64,000 nt of DNA from Ramlibacter sp. (GTDB lineage Bacteria; Pseudomonadota; Gammaproteobacteria; Burkholderiales; Burkholderiaceae_C): the NCBI GenBank assembly GCA_030695945.1, contig JAUYOG010000004.1, forward strand, positions 62,001 through 126,000. The letters run 5' to 3'. A program made the translations under genes and the position numbers. Each line of letters opens with the position of its first letter. Position 1 is the first letter of the stretch. Below are positions 51,893 through 61,119 of this stretch, in pieces. The notes beneath the pieces were generated by a model. It worked only from the letters and a program-made list of their open reading frames with translations. It did no database searches and was not told the DNA's origin.

Positions 51893-52870
51893 ATGCCGCG
51901 TGTCTCAGCGCTCAACGTGGAGGCGGCCGCCTACCGTCCGCATGCCTTGCATGGCGAGGACGCCATCTGGCTCGAGAAGAACTGCTACGGCGACCTGTGG
52001 ATCGAACTGCTGCACGCACTGGGCCTGGAGCCGCAGGCGATGCTGCCCTTCACGCTGGCGGTGGACTTCGAGGGCGACCAATGGACCTTCTTCAAGCCGC
52101 CGCTGGATGAGCTGCGCGAGTTGTACGGCATCGACGTGCAGGAGATGTCGGTGTGGCGCCCGCTTATCGAGCATGCGGTCGAGCAGCTGGCCGCGGGCAA
52201 GATCATCTGCACGGAGGCGGATGCCTATTGGCTGCCGGATACCGCCGCCACCGACTACCGGCGGCAACACACCAAGACCACCATCGCGCTGGCGAGCCTG
52301 GATGTCGAGGGCGAATGGCTCGGCTACTTCCACAACGCCGGTTATTTCGAGTTGTCGGGCGAGGACTTTCGCAGCCTCTTTCGCATCGGCGCGCCCGCCG
52401 ATCCGGCCTACCTGCCGTTGTTCGCCGAGCTGGTGCGCGTCGACCGATTGGTGAAGCGGCCGGCGCAGGAGCTCGCGGCCTGCTCGCTCGGCCTGCTGCG
52501 CAAGCATTTCGCGCGGCGGCCGGCGTCCAACCCGGTGGAGCGCTTCGGCGAGCGGCTGGCGCATGACCTGCCCGGGCTGCAGGCCGCGGGCCTGCCGCAC
52601 TATCACGCATGGGCATTCGCCGGCATCCGCCAGGCGGGATCGGCTTTCGAGCTGGCGGCGGCGCACCTGCGCTGGCTTGCCGCGTCCGGACCCGCGGGGC
52701 TGCTGCCCGCGGCCGACAGCTTCGAAGCCATCGCGCAGGGCCACAAGGCGTTGATCCTGAAGGGCGCGCGGGCCGTCAACTCGGGCCGGCCACTGGATGC
52801 CGTGCCGCTGGTTCGCGACATGGCGCAGGCCTGGGACCGCGGCATGGCCGCGCTGGCGGAAGTGCTTTGA
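51893..52870 (+). CDS. DUF1839 family protein
   Basis: A 325-residue protein with the DUF1839 start (YRPHALHGEDAIWLEKNCYGDLWIELLHALGLEPQAMLPFTLAVDFEGDQWTFFKPP). From memory, DUF1839 genes occur beside amino acid:[carrier protein] ligases, acyl carrier proteins, acyl-CoA dehydrogenase-like genes and GH2 genes. Here only the GH2 gene and a methyltransferase gene accompany it. No activity is known to me. The stop overlaps the TTG start of the next gene. Confidence 0.78.
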   Translation: MPRVSALNVEAAAYRPHALHGEDAIWLEKNCYGDLWIELLHALGLEPQAMLPFTLAVDFEGDQWTFFKPPLDELRELYGIDVQEMSVWRPLIEHAVEQLAAGKIICTEADAYWLPDTAATDYRRQHTKTTIALASLDVEGEWLGYFHNAGYFELSGEDFRSLFRIGAPADPAYLPLFAELVRVDRLVKRPAQELAACSLGLLRKHFARRPASNPVERFGERLAHDLPGLQAAGLPHYHAWAFAGIRQAGSAFELAAAHLRWLAASGPAGLLPAADSFEAIAQGHKALILKGARAVNSGRPLDAVPLVRDMAQAWDRGMAALAEVL

Positions 52871-53670
52871 ACGTCGAGCAGGACAGGGTCAATCGCAGCA
52901 CCTGGAAGTTGCCGTCGACGGTTCGCGTGTACCAGCGCCTCGAGGGCTGGACGGACCCCGGCGAGCGGGCCGCCGTCGAGCATGTGGCCGCCGAAGCGCA
53001 CGGCAAACCCATCCTCGACATCGGCGTTGGCGCAGGCCGCACCATTCCCCTGCTGCGCACGATCAGCCCAGATTACGTGGGCATCGACTACACCCCCGAA
53101 ATGGTGGCGGCCTGCCGGGCCCGCCACCCGGATGCGCGCATCGAACACATGGACGCACGCGACCTCAGCCGTTTCGAGGACGACCATTTCGCGCTGGCGG
53201 TGTTCTCCTTCAACGGAATCGACGCAGTGCACATGGACGACCGGGGCCGCGTGCTGCGCGAGGTGCACCGGGTGCTGCAGCACGGCGGGCTCTTCATCGT
53301 GTCCGCGCACAACCGGAACGGGCCCGGCCACGGCGAGCGGCCGCGCCTGCGCCTGGACTTCACATGGAACCCGCTCAAGCTCGCCTGGCGGACGCTCAGG
53401 CTCGCGCGATCGCTGCCACGGTCATGGCTCAACTCGCGCCGCCTGCGCATGCTCAACGAAACGCATGACGACTGGTCGATCATGAATTGCGGCGCGCACG
53501 ATTTCGGCATCGTCGTCGTCTACACCACGCTGGCCGAGCAGAAGCGCCAGCTCCGGGCCGCCGGCTTCGGCGTCGAGGCCGTCTACGACAACGTCGCCGG
53601 CCGGCTGGTGGCCGACGACGCCGACACCCGCGCCATCTGGTGGCTCCACTACGTCGCGCGCAAGGCGTGA
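52867..53670 (+). CDS. Class I SAM-dependent methyltransferase
   Basis: A 267-residue methyltransferase: motif I PILDIGVGAGRTIPLL near residue 48, acidic residue in VGIDYTPEMVAACRARHPDARIEHMDARDLSRF, and FALAVFSFNGIDAVHMDDRGRVLREVHRVLQHGGLFIVSAHN. The start is taken as the TTG that overlaps the DUF1839 stop (TTGA) with GGAAG upstream. A C-terminal region (about 150-225) is rich in basic residues. Substrate unknown; coupling to DUF1839 suggests a shared product. Confidence 0.8.
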   Translation: MNVEQDRVNRSTWKLPSTVRVYQRLEGWTDPGERAAVEHVAAEAHGKPILDIGVGAGRTIPLLRTISPDYVGIDYTPEMVAACRARHPDARIEHMDARDLSRFEDDHFALAVFSFNGIDAVHMDDRGRVLREVHRVLQHGGLFIVSAHNRNGPGHGERPRLRLDFTWNPLKLAWRTLRLARSLPRSWLNSRRLRMLNETHDDWSIMNCGAHDFGIVVVYTTLAEQKRQLRAAGFGVEAVYDNVAGRLVADDADTRAIWWLHYVARKA

Positions 53671-53677
53671 CGCGCGA

Positions 53678-54044
53678 GTGTGCTGTCCCGCAAGTTCGAA
53701 GGCATCCAGTGGGTATAGTTCGCTCTTCGACCTCGCGGCAAAGCTGCGCGTGGGCGGGCTGCGGCGCGATGGCTACGGCGTTCGGTGTAGCTGCTTCGCA
53801 GCGACACCGAATCCCTTGCGCCTGTGCTTTATTCGCGCCGCAGCCCGCCCACGCGCAGCTTTGCAGATGCATTGATGGCACGCCACCGCTGGCGCGCCAA
53901 GATCTCACCACAACGCCGTGCACGGCCGGGCCGCGACGCCGTAGCCATCGCGGCCGCGGCCCGGCCGTGCGCGGCGTTGCCGAGAGGTGGCCGAGCGCTG
54001 GACGCTTCAAAAAGCAGCGTCGTCGAACTTGCGGGACAGAACAC
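53678..54044. mobile_element. MITE-like element: 22-base terminal inverted repeats around nested palindromes
   Basis: Ends at 53678-53699 and 54023-54044 are inverted repeats with one mismatch; the inner 17 bases (CTGTCCCGCAAGTTCGA) are perfect. Inside are a perfect 32-base inverted repeat (53738-53769 / 53833-53864) whose loop holds a further TTCGGTGT...ACACCGAA hairpin (53781-53811), and a 25-base inverted repeat with one mismatch (53911-53935 / 53955-53979). CGATGGCTACGGCGT (53767-53781) recurs inverted at 53936-53950. No open frame explains it and no target duplication is evident. It fills the 373-base gap between the methyltransferase and DUF885 genes. Confidence 0.65.
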
Positions 54045-55858
54045 TAGGCCTGCGCGGCGATCCACCTGTCGATCTTGGCTTCCAGCATCCGCAAGGGCAT
54101 CGAGCCCTCGCCCAGCACCTGCGCATGGAACGCGCGGATGTCGAAGCGCGGCCCGAGCTTCTCGCGGGCGCGCTCGCGCAATTGCAGGATCTTCAGCTCG
54201 CCCACCTTGTACGCCAGCGCCTGGGCGGGCCAGGCCATGTAGCGCTCGATGGCGCGGCGGGCTTCGTCCTCGGTCGAACCTTCCTTCTCGAGCAGGTAGG
54301 CAATGGCCTGCTCGCGCGACCAGCCTTTGTCGTGGAGGCCCGTGTCGACCACGAGGCGCAATGCCCGGTGCAGCTCCATGAACAGGCGGCCCAGGTAGGC
54401 GGCCGGGTCGCCGTCGTACAGGCCCAGATCGTGGCCCAGGCTCTCGGCGTAAAGCGCCCACCCTTCGCCGAAGGCGTCGTACCAGCCGAGCTTGCGGAAC
54501 CGCGGCAGGTCCAGCTCCTGCTGCAGGGCCATGTGGTAGTGGTGGCCGGGCTGGCCCTCGTGCAGGTACAGCGACACGAACCTTGTGGTGCGGTACTGGG
54601 TGGGATCCATCACCACCGCATAGAAGGCGCCGGGCCGCGAGCCGTCGGCCGCCGGCGGCACGTAATGGTCGGAGGCCGTGGCGCGGCGGATCGGCTCGAC
54701 GATGCGCACGTCCAGCGCCGCCTTGGGCGCACGCTCGAACAGCCGCGGCAGGCTGGCGCTGACCCGCTGGTGCAACGCCCGGTACACGGCCAGCACTTCT
54801 TCCTCGGTCCTGTAAGGCGTGAGCTCCGGGCGGCCGGCCAGTGATTTGAAGAACGCGTCGACGTCGCCGTCGAAGCCGAACTTCGCCTTGACCTTCTCCA
54901 TCTCGCCGCGGATGCGCGCGACTTCCTTCAGGCCGAGTTCGTGGATCTCATCCGGCGACATCGTCGTGGTGGTGCTGGAGCGCACCAGCATGCGGTACCA
55001 CCCGGGGCCGCCGGGCAGCGCGCCGATGCCGGCGGTCTGCCGTGCGTGGGGCAGGTAGCGATCCGCCATGAACGCGCGCAAGCGCTTCACCGCGGGGATG
55101 ACCGAGCCCAGCACCGTGGCGCGGTAGGCGGCCGCTATCCGCTGTCGATCGGCCCCGCCGATTTCCGCCGGGAACTCGCGCGTGGCCGCGAGGTAGGGGC
55201 TGGCCGAAGGATCGGCCGGCAGCAGCGCGTCGAGCTGCGGCATCGTCCTTTCCACCAGCGGCCGCGGCAGCACGATGCCGCGCGCCATGCCGCGCTCCAT
55301 GTTCACCATGGCTTGGTCGATCCAGGCGGGCAGCTTTTTCAGGCGCTCCAGGAAATGATCGTAATGGGCGGCCGTCTTCATAGGCTGCGCCGCCTTGCCG
55401 CTGGCATATTGCGCGAGCATGACGGGCATGCAATCCATGTGCCCGACCGGCGTGAGGTGCCAGGGATAGGCGAGGACGGCCAGCCTGTCCTGCACCTCGT
55501 ACTTCAGCAGCTCATAGGACATCCGCTCCGGCGCCGTGAGCGCGCCCGCGTCGATGCGGCCGAGGCCGGCCAGCGTGCGCTCGTACAGCCGCCGCTGGCG
55601 CGCGAGGTGCGCGGGCGCGATCTCGATCTCGAACGCGGCCTCGTACTTCGGGTCGCCGACGTTCTCGGTGGCGTTCATCGGGAACAGCGCGAGCGACGCG
55701 TCGTAGTAATCCTCCGCCAGTCGCGCGAGCCGCGCGCCATGCGAAGTGGAAGGCTGGGACGATGCCGCGGATGCATGGCGCCATGCAGCGGGACCCAGCA
55801 GCAGGCTTGTGGCCAGGCTGGCGCCGAGGCTGCGGCGCGTGAGTTGAAGGGTATTCAT
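54044..55858 (-). CDS. DUF885 family exported hydrolase-like protein
   Basis: A 604-residue DUF885 protein with a Tat-like/Sec signal (RRSLGASLATSLLLGPAAW, cleavage near ASAAS). The metalloprotease-like motif HEGQPGHHYHM occurs near residue 440 with downstream GEGWALYAESLG, the hallmark of this family. Such proteins are presumed periplasmic zinc peptidases or hydrolases of unknown substrate. The stop codon lies exactly at the right end of the palindromic element. Confidence 0.83.
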   Translation of the reverse strand: MNTLQLTRRSLGASLATSLLLGPAAWRHASAASSQPSTSHGARLARLAEDYYDASLALFPMNATENVGDPKYEAAFEIEIAPAHLARQRRLYERTLAGLGRIDAGALTAPERMSYELLKYEVQDRLAVLAYPWHLTPVGHMDCMPVMLAQYASGKAAQPMKTAAHYDHFLERLKKLPAWIDQAMVNMERGMARGIVLPRPLVERTMPQLDALLPADPSASPYLAATREFPAEIGGADRQRIAAAYRATVLGSVIPAVKRLRAFMADRYLPHARQTAGIGALPGGPGWYRMLVRSSTTTTMSPDEIHELGLKEVARIRGEMEKVKAKFGFDGDVDAFFKSLAGRPELTPYRTEEEVLAVYRALHQRVSASLPRLFERAPKAALDVRIVEPIRRATASDHYVPPAADGSRPGAFYAVVMDPTQYRTTRFVSLYLHEGQPGHHYHMALQQELDLPRFRKLGWYDAFGEGWALYAESLGHDLGLYDGDPAAYLGRLFMELHRALRLVVDTGLHDKGWSREQAIAYLLEKEGSTEDEARRAIERYMAWPAQALAYKVGELKILQLRERAREKLGPRFDIRAFHAQVLGEGSMPLRMLEAKIDRWIAAQA

Positions 55859-55998
55859 GGCGCGGGATGCTATCAACTTAACGCCGCGCGTGCTGGCAGC
55901 GCGTGCAAATGCCCGGCCGAGGTGGATTGCCTGCTGACAGGTTTGGCCGATCGCACCGCCAAGCTTATATTCGACCCACCTTATCCGCGGAGCGCACC

Positions 55999-56421
55999 AT
56001 GGACATCGAACGATTCATGCAGGGCTACCAGGCCGCCTGGGAGGCGCGAGACGAGAAGCTGTTCTGCGCCCTCTTCGTGGCGGATGGCGAGTACCACAAC
56101 ACGCCCTTCGCCGTGCAGCGCGGGCACGAGCAGCTTGCAGCTTACTGGCAGCGCGTGAAGCTGCAGGAAGACGTGCGCGTGAGCTATGAAGTGCTGTCGG
56201 CTACCGCGAAAGGCGGCATCGCCCACTGGCACGTCACCTACCAGGTGGCCTCCGAAGAGCTGTTCCAGATCTGGGCGAAGTCCACCGGCACGCCCCTGCC
56301 CGCCCGCAAGCCGGGCGATCCATTGCCGCGCATGGTGCTCGACGGCGTGCTGAGCGCGGAGTTCGACGCCGGCCTGTGCAGCACATGCCGGCTGTGGTGG
56401 CACAGCATGCCGCAAGCGTGA
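55999..56421 (+). CDS. NTF2/SnoaL-like small protein
   Basis: A 140-residue single-domain protein of the NTF2-like superfamily: FMQGYQAAWEARDEKLFCALFVADGEYHNTPF then AYWQRVKLQEDVRVSYEVL. The end holds CSTCRLWWHSMP, two closely spaced cysteines. No enzyme function can be assigned. First of a plus-strand trio with two acetyltransferase genes. Confidence 0.68.
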   Translation: MDIERFMQGYQAAWEARDEKLFCALFVADGEYHNTPFAVQRGHEQLAAYWQRVKLQEDVRVSYEVLSATAKGGIAHWHVTYQVASEELFQIWAKSTGTPLPARKPGDPLPRMVLDGVLSAEFDAGLCSTCRLWWHSMPQA

Positions 56422-56459
56422 ACATTCGAGGACATCGAGCGCGCCTGAAGGATCCCCGA

Positions 56460-57068
56460 ATGACCGAAACCACCGCCACCACAGCGCCTGCGCCCCAGGG
56501 CACCCCGACGCCCGACACCGCCGTCCATTCGAAGCGGCTCGTGCTGCGGCTCGTGCGCGACGAGGACCTGCCGCAACTCCTGGACATGAATGCCGACGAC
56601 ATCGTCACGCGTTACCTGCCTTACGAAAGCTGGCGCGACATGGCCGACGCCCAGGCGTGGATGGGCCGGGCGCAGGCGCGGCTTGCCGCCGGCGAGGCCT
56701 GGCAGTTCGTGATCGTGCTGCGCGAATCGGGCCGGGTCATCGGCTCGTGCCTGCTGTTCCATTTCGACCGCCCCAATGGGCGGGCCGAGCTCGGCTACCT
56801 CCTCGGCCGCGAGCACTGGGGGGCGGGCTACATGCAGGAAGCCGCGGCGGCGCTGGTCGGCTACGCCTTCGGCCCGGCAGGGCTGCGCCGCCTGGAAGCG
56901 GAGATCGATCCGCGCAATGAGGCATCGGCACGGTTGCTGGAGCGCGTGGGCTTCGTGAAGGAGGGCCATCTGCGCGAGCGATGGGACACCAAGGGCGAGG
57001 TCAGCGATTCGGGGCTGTACGGGCTGCTCCGATCGGACTGGATGGCCTCCCGGCAGGAGCGCGGATGA
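56460..57068 (+). CDS. RimJ/RimL-type GNAT acetyltransferase
   Basis: A 202-residue GNAT protein of the Acetyltransf_3 type: SKRLVLRLVRDEDLPQLLDMNADDIVTRYLPY, ELGYLLGREHWGAGYMQEAAAALVGYAFGPAGLRRLEAEIDPRNEASARLLERVGFVKEG split over the acetyl-CoA loop. Probable substrate an N-terminal amine of a protein or a small molecule. AAGGA lies before the ATG. The stop overlaps the next start (ATGA). Confidence 0.82.
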   Translation: MTETTATTAPAPQGTPTPDTAVHSKRLVLRLVRDEDLPQLLDMNADDIVTRYLPYESWRDMADAQAWMGRAQARLAAGEAWQFVIVLRESGRVIGSCLLFHFDRPNGRAELGYLLGREHWGAGYMQEAAAALVGYAFGPAGLRRLEAEIDPRNEASARLLERVGFVKEGHLRERWDTKGEVSDSGLYGLLRSDWMASRQERG

Positions 57069-57565
57069 AACACCGCATCGCAGTGGAACCGGCCCTGCCC
57101 CAGGACGCCGAAGACATCCGTGCCCTCGTCGCACGCACCATCGGGCACAGCGTGACGCACGACGCAGGGCTGCTGGCGGACACCATCGCCAACGTCAACG
57201 GCAACATCGACTTGTGGCTCGCGCAGCCGCAGCGTTGTGTCCACCTGGTGGCTCGCGTGCAGGGGCCGATCGCCGGGGTCGTCCTGCTCAAGGACGGCTG
57301 GAACCTGTGCAGCCTGTTCGTCGCCCCCGAATCGCAAGGCGGCGGCATCGGCAGCGCGCTGCTGGAGGCGGCGTGTGCCGCCTGCGCGGGGCTGAGCCCC
57401 AAATCCGCCGTCCTGCTCAACGCGGCGCCGGGCGCCATCGGCTTCTACGAGCGGCATGGGTTCCTGCGGCGCGACTCCACCCAGGCCCTGCCCCCCGGCT
57501 TCCAGGCGATGGGCCGGGCCGTTGGACTATTCCATGCTGAAAGAAAGCCGGGGCTGATCAAGTAG
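57065..57565 (+). CDS. GNAT acetyltransferase
   Basis: A 166-residue GNAT protein: LCSLFVAPESQGGGIGSALLEAACAAC is the acetyl-CoA loop, with NAAPGAIGFYERHGFLRRD towards the end. Translationally coupled to the preceding RimJ-type gene. Convergent with the ThDP enzyme gene, six bases between stops. Substrate unknown. Confidence 0.8.
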   Translation: MKHRIAVEPALPQDAEDIRALVARTIGHSVTHDAGLLADTIANVNGNIDLWLAQPQRCVHLVARVQGPIAGVVLLKDGWNLCSLFVAPESQGGGIGSALLEAACAACAGLSPKSAVLLNAAPGAIGFYERHGFLRRDSTQALPPGFQAMGRAVGLFHAERKPGLIK

Positions 57566-57571
57566 CGCCGC

Positions 57572-59323
57572 TCACATCGACAGCGATCCCTCGCGGAACG
57601 CTGTCTTGTCGAGCCAGACATTCACCAACACCGGCTTGCCCTTGCGGGCCACCTCGCGCGCCTCGGCAAGGGCGGCCGGCACCTCGCCCATGTGCTTGAC
57701 CAGGATCCCGTGCGCGCCGAAGCCGGCGGCCACCGCGTGGTAATCGGTGCGGGCGAGCACGGTGGCGACGTCGTCGTGCAGCATCTTGACCTGCTCGCGC
57801 GCGATCTGGGTCCAGCCGGCGTCGTTGCCCACCACGGCGATCACCGGGATGCCGTGGCGCACGAAGGTATCGAATTCCACCAGGCCGTAGCCGCAGGCAC
57901 CGTCGCCGAAAACGATCCACATTTCGCTGTCCGGCCGCGCCAGCGCGGCGCCGAGCGCGAAGCCCGCGCCCACACCCAGCGTGCCGAAGGCGCCGGGGTC
58001 CAGCCAGCTGAGCGGCCCGCGCGCATGCAACACATAGGACGCTGTGGCCACGAAGTCGCCGCCGTCCGCCACGAACAGCGCCTTGTCGCCGGCCACCTGC
58101 TCCATCGCGCGCAACAAGGCGATCGGGTTGACGAACTCGCCCGGGTCAGCGGCCTGCCGCACGATCTCCGTTTCGCGTTCGTCGTCACGGCCGCGCAGCT
58201 GGGTCATCCAATCATTCCAGCGCACCGAATCGGGCGGCGCCGCCTGCGCCAGATCCTGCAGGAACATGCCCGCGTCGCCGATCGCTGCGATGTCGGGCCT
58301 GCGGTTCAGGCGCGCGTCCCGTGCGCTGCGGTTGGCGGCGACGAGCGTCGCGGCGCGCCGCACGTGCTTGCCGTAGTCCAGCCGAAAATCGCACGGCACG
58401 CCGGCCAGCACCACGCAATCGGCTTCGCGCAACGCCTGGCGGCGCTGGTGCCGCAGCAGCAGCGGATGGTCACGTCCGAGCAGCCCGCGCGCCATGCCCG
58501 AGAGATAGACCGGCACGCCCAGCCGCGCGACGGCCGCAGCCAGCGCATTCGCCTGGGAGGACTGCACCACCGCTTGGCTGCCGATCACCAGCAGCGGACG
58601 CTGCGCCTTCGCCAGCGCGGCGCTTGCCGAACGAAGCGCGCCTTGCGGTGCCCTGGGCGTGACGACCGCGTGGGCGCGAACCGGCTCCGATGCATCGCTG
58701 CCTTCGAGCATTTTGCGCACGTGCCGGTTCAGGTAGAAGCGCAGCGCGCGGTCGGCGACGCCCTTGCCCTTGCCGGCGGCGTCGGCATACCACTGGCGGA
58801 TCGACGCCTCGTCGTAGAGCAGGTCCACCGGGCATTCGACGAACACCGGGCCGGGCACGCCCGAGCGCGCGACCTCGAAGGCCTCCTCGAGCGCGGGCCC
58901 CAGGCCGCGCACCTGCACCACCTTGCGAAAGAGCTTGACGTGCGGCTCGACCAGCGGCCGCTGGTCGATGTCCTGCAGCGCGCCGCGGCCCTGCAGCGCG
59001 GTGGGCGCGGCGCCCCCGATCAGGACCACGGGGGACTGGGCCAGCTGCGCGTTCTTCAGCGCCGTGATGGTGTTGGCGATGCCGGGCCCGGCCGTCACCG
59101 CGGCCACACCGGGCAACCCCGAAAGCCGCGCCGTCGCATCGGCCGCGAAAACCGCCGTCGCCTCGTCGCGCACGTCGACGATGCGAATGCCCCGGGCCTT
59201 GGCGGCGCTCAGGATCGGTGAGATGTGGCCCCCGCACAGGGTGAAGAGGCAGCGTACGCCGTGCGCGCGCAGCACGTCGGCCACGCGGTCGCCGCCATGG
59301 CGCGAGGGAGTTGCGGATGTCAT
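57572..59323 (-). CDS. ThDP-dependent acetolactate-synthase-like enzyme (ILVBL / 2-hydroxyacyl-CoA lyase type)
   Basis: A 583-residue three-domain ThDP enzyme. The catalytic glutamate lies in [21 protein letters not shown] near residue 55; the ThDP/Mg motif is [33 protein letters not shown] near 480. [12 protein letters not shown] and the overall spacing resemble ILVBL-type lyases rather than biosynthetic acetolactate synthase; no regulatory subunit is adjacent. It lies seven bases behind an acyl-CoA synthetase gene, which suggests acyl-CoA or aldehyde-related chemistry. Confidence 0.78.
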   Translation of the reverse strand: MTSATPSRHGGDRVADVLRAHGVRCLFTLCGGHISPILSAAKARGIRIVDVRDEATAVFAADATARLSGLPGVAAVTAGPGIANTITALKNAQLAQSPVVLIGGAAPTALQGRGALQDIDQRPLVEPHVKLFRKVVQVRGLGPALEEAFEVARSGVPGPVFVECPVDLLYDEASIRQWYADAAGKGKGVADRALRFYLNRHVRKMLEGSDASEPVRAHAVVTPRAPQGALRSASAALAKAQRPLLVIGSQAVVQSSQANALAAAVARLGVPVYLSGMARGLLGRDHPLLLRHQRRQALREADCVVLAGVPCDFRLDYGKHVRRAATLVAANRSARDARLNRRPDIAAIGDAGMFLQDLAQAAPPDSVRWNDWMTQLRGRDDERETEIVRQAADPGEFVNPIALLRAMEQVAGDKALFVADGGDFVATASYVLHARGPLSWLDPGAFGTLGVGAGFALGAALARPDSEMWIVFGDGACGYGLVEFDTFVRHGIPVIAVVGNDAGWTQIAREQVKMLHDDVATVLARTDYHAVAAGFGAHGILVKHMGEVPAALAEAREVARKGKPVLVNVWLDKTAFREGSLSM

Positions 59324-59330
59324 CAGCGGT

Positions 59331-61007
59331 TCAGGCCCATTGGACGGTCTGGGCGGCAGAATACCAGCTGTCCACCTGCCCGGCGACCGCCGCCTCGATG
59401 CGGTTGCGGCGGATCTTCATCGTGGGCGTGAGCAACCCCTGCTCGATCGACCATGGCTCCTGCGTCACCACGATCATCGCCAGGCGTTCATGGGCGAGCA
59501 GTTCGCGGTTGACGTCGTCCCGCAGCCGCGCCAGTTCCTGCTGCACCTGCGCGCGCACGGCGGGGTCCCCGATGCGCGCTCGCAGGTCTTCGGCCAGCAC
59601 GACCATGCCGTAAGGCTGGGGGTAGCCGACGCCTGAGACCAGCGACTGCTCGATGATCGGGTGCGCGTTCAGCCGGTTCTCGATCGGCGCCGGCGCCACG
59701 TACTCGCCCTTGGCCGTCTTGAAAGGCTCCTTGATCCGGCCCGTCACTTTCAGCAGCCCGTCGGCGCTGCGCTCGCCGCGGTCGCCGGTGTGGAAGAACC
59801 CGTCCCCGGTGAAGCATTGCGCGTTCAGCTGAGGGCGGTTGTGGTAGCCGACGCACTGGCCGGGCGACTTGATCAGGATCTCGCCTTCGTCGGAGAGCCG
59901 CACCTGGACGCCGGGCAGCGGCACGCCGACGTAGCCGGGTGCTTTCTGCGTCTCGGTGGAGCTGTGCGAATAAGCGAAGTCCTCCGTCATGCCGTAGCCT
60001 TCCACCAGGTTCAGGCCGACGCGGCGGTACCACTCGATCAGCTCCGCGGGGATGGGCGCCGAGCCGCTGCCGGCCCGCCGGACATGGTCCAGTCCCAGGC
60101 CCTTGAGCACCTTGCGGCCGACCAGGCGCCCGAGCAGCGGAATGCGCAGCAGCCGGTCCAGCTTTTGCGGTGGCATCTTCGAGAACACGCCTTGCTGGAA
60201 CTTGAGCCAGAGCCGCGGCACCGAGATGAACGTCGTCGGGCGCGCCCGCTGCAGGTCGGACAGGAACGTCTCGGGGGATTCGGCAAAGAAGACGTGCGTG
60301 TTGCCGTCCAGGAGCGATGCCGACTCGATCCATGCCCGCTCGAAACTGTGGGCCAGCGGCAGGTAGGACAGCGTGCGGCCCGGCTCGTCGCCCAGGATCG
60401 CCCTCGTGTAGCCTACGATCCCTTCGGTGGCCCGAGTGACCGCGTCGAAGGCCAACATCACGCCCTTGGGCTCGCCGGTGGAGCCGGAGGTGTAGATCAG
60501 CATCGCGAGGTCCTCGGGCCTGCGGTGCGGCTGTTCCGCCAGCGGTTCGTTGCGCGCCACGATGGTGTCCCAGGTGTCGAACTGCGTGGGCGGCGCCAGC
60601 GGGAAGGCGATGCAGGCCAGGCCGGCAGGCACGGCGCTCGCCTGCTGCGGCCAGATATCGAGCTTGCCGACGAACAGCAGGCTGGCCCCGCTGTCTTCCA
60701 GCACGAAGCGCACGATCTCCGCGGTCTCGGTCGGGAAGATCGCCACCGTGGTGCCGCCCGCCATCCAGATCGCCAGTTCGGCCATGATGAAATGCGCGCA
60801 GTTCTTGGACAGGATCGCAATGCGGGCGCCGGGCTCGAAGCCCTGGCCGCGCAGGTGGCTGGCCATGCGCGAGGCCTGGCCCACCACGTCGTCCCAGGTG
60901 TAGTCGATCACCTTGCCGCCGCCCACGGGCTGGGTGAGGTAGACCTGCTTCGGGTGGGCGGCCCGGTTGTCGAACACGTAATCGAGGATCAACTGGCGCT
61001 GGTTCAT
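59331..61007 (-). CDS. AMP-dependent acyl-CoA synthetase, long-chain (FadD/ACSL-like)
   Basis: A 558-residue adenylate-forming enzyme: P-loop [14 protein letters not shown] near residue 175, [13 protein letters not shown] near 215 and GYGMTED plus [34 protein letters not shown] near 340-440. The [11 protein letters not shown] and TPTMKIRRN segments are typical of long-chain synthetases. GGAAGGA is about ten bases before the ATG. Forms a two-gene operon with the ThDP enzyme; substrate chain type is open. Confidence 0.83.
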   Translation of the reverse strand: MNQRQLILDYVFDNRAAHPKQVYLTQPVGGGKVIDYTWDDVVGQASRMASHLRGQGFEPGARIAILSKNCAHFIMAELAIWMAGGTTVAIFPTETAEIVRFVLEDSGASLLFVGKLDIWPQQASAVPAGLACIAFPLAPPTQFDTWDTIVARNEPLAEQPHRRPEDLAMLIYTSGSTGEPKGVMLAFDAVTRATEGIVGYTRAILGDEPGRTLSYLPLAHSFERAWIESASLLDGNTHVFFAESPETFLSDLQRARPTTFISVPRLWLKFQQGVFSKMPPQKLDRLLRIPLLGRLVGRKVLKGLGLDHVRRAGSGSAPIPAELIEWYRRVGLNLVEGYGMTEDFAYSHSSTETQKAPGYVGVPLPGVQVRLSDEGEILIKSPGQCVGYHNRPQLNAQCFTGDGFFHTGDRGERSADGLLKVTGRIKEPFKTAKGEYVAPAPIENRLNAHPIIEQSLVSGVGYPQPYGMVVLAEDLRARIGDPAVRAQVQQELARLRDDVNRELLAHERLAMIVVTQEPWSIEQGLLTPTMKIRRNRIEAAVAGQVDSWYSAAQTVQWA

Positions 61008-61119
61008 GGCGGTGCGTCCTTCCGTCGCGCTACGGTACGCGCTCCGGCCGCCTTCGGCCAGAGGTGTTGCCCCGATGGGCTGCCGGTCTTTGCGCGAAGT
61101 CAAGATCCCGGCCGGATCG

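Noticed and set aside
53487..54047. Plus- and minus-strand open frames across the palindromic gap
   Set aside because: Their translations repeat the inverted-repeat arms and start inside the methyltransferase or DUF885 genes; no ribosome site or domain.
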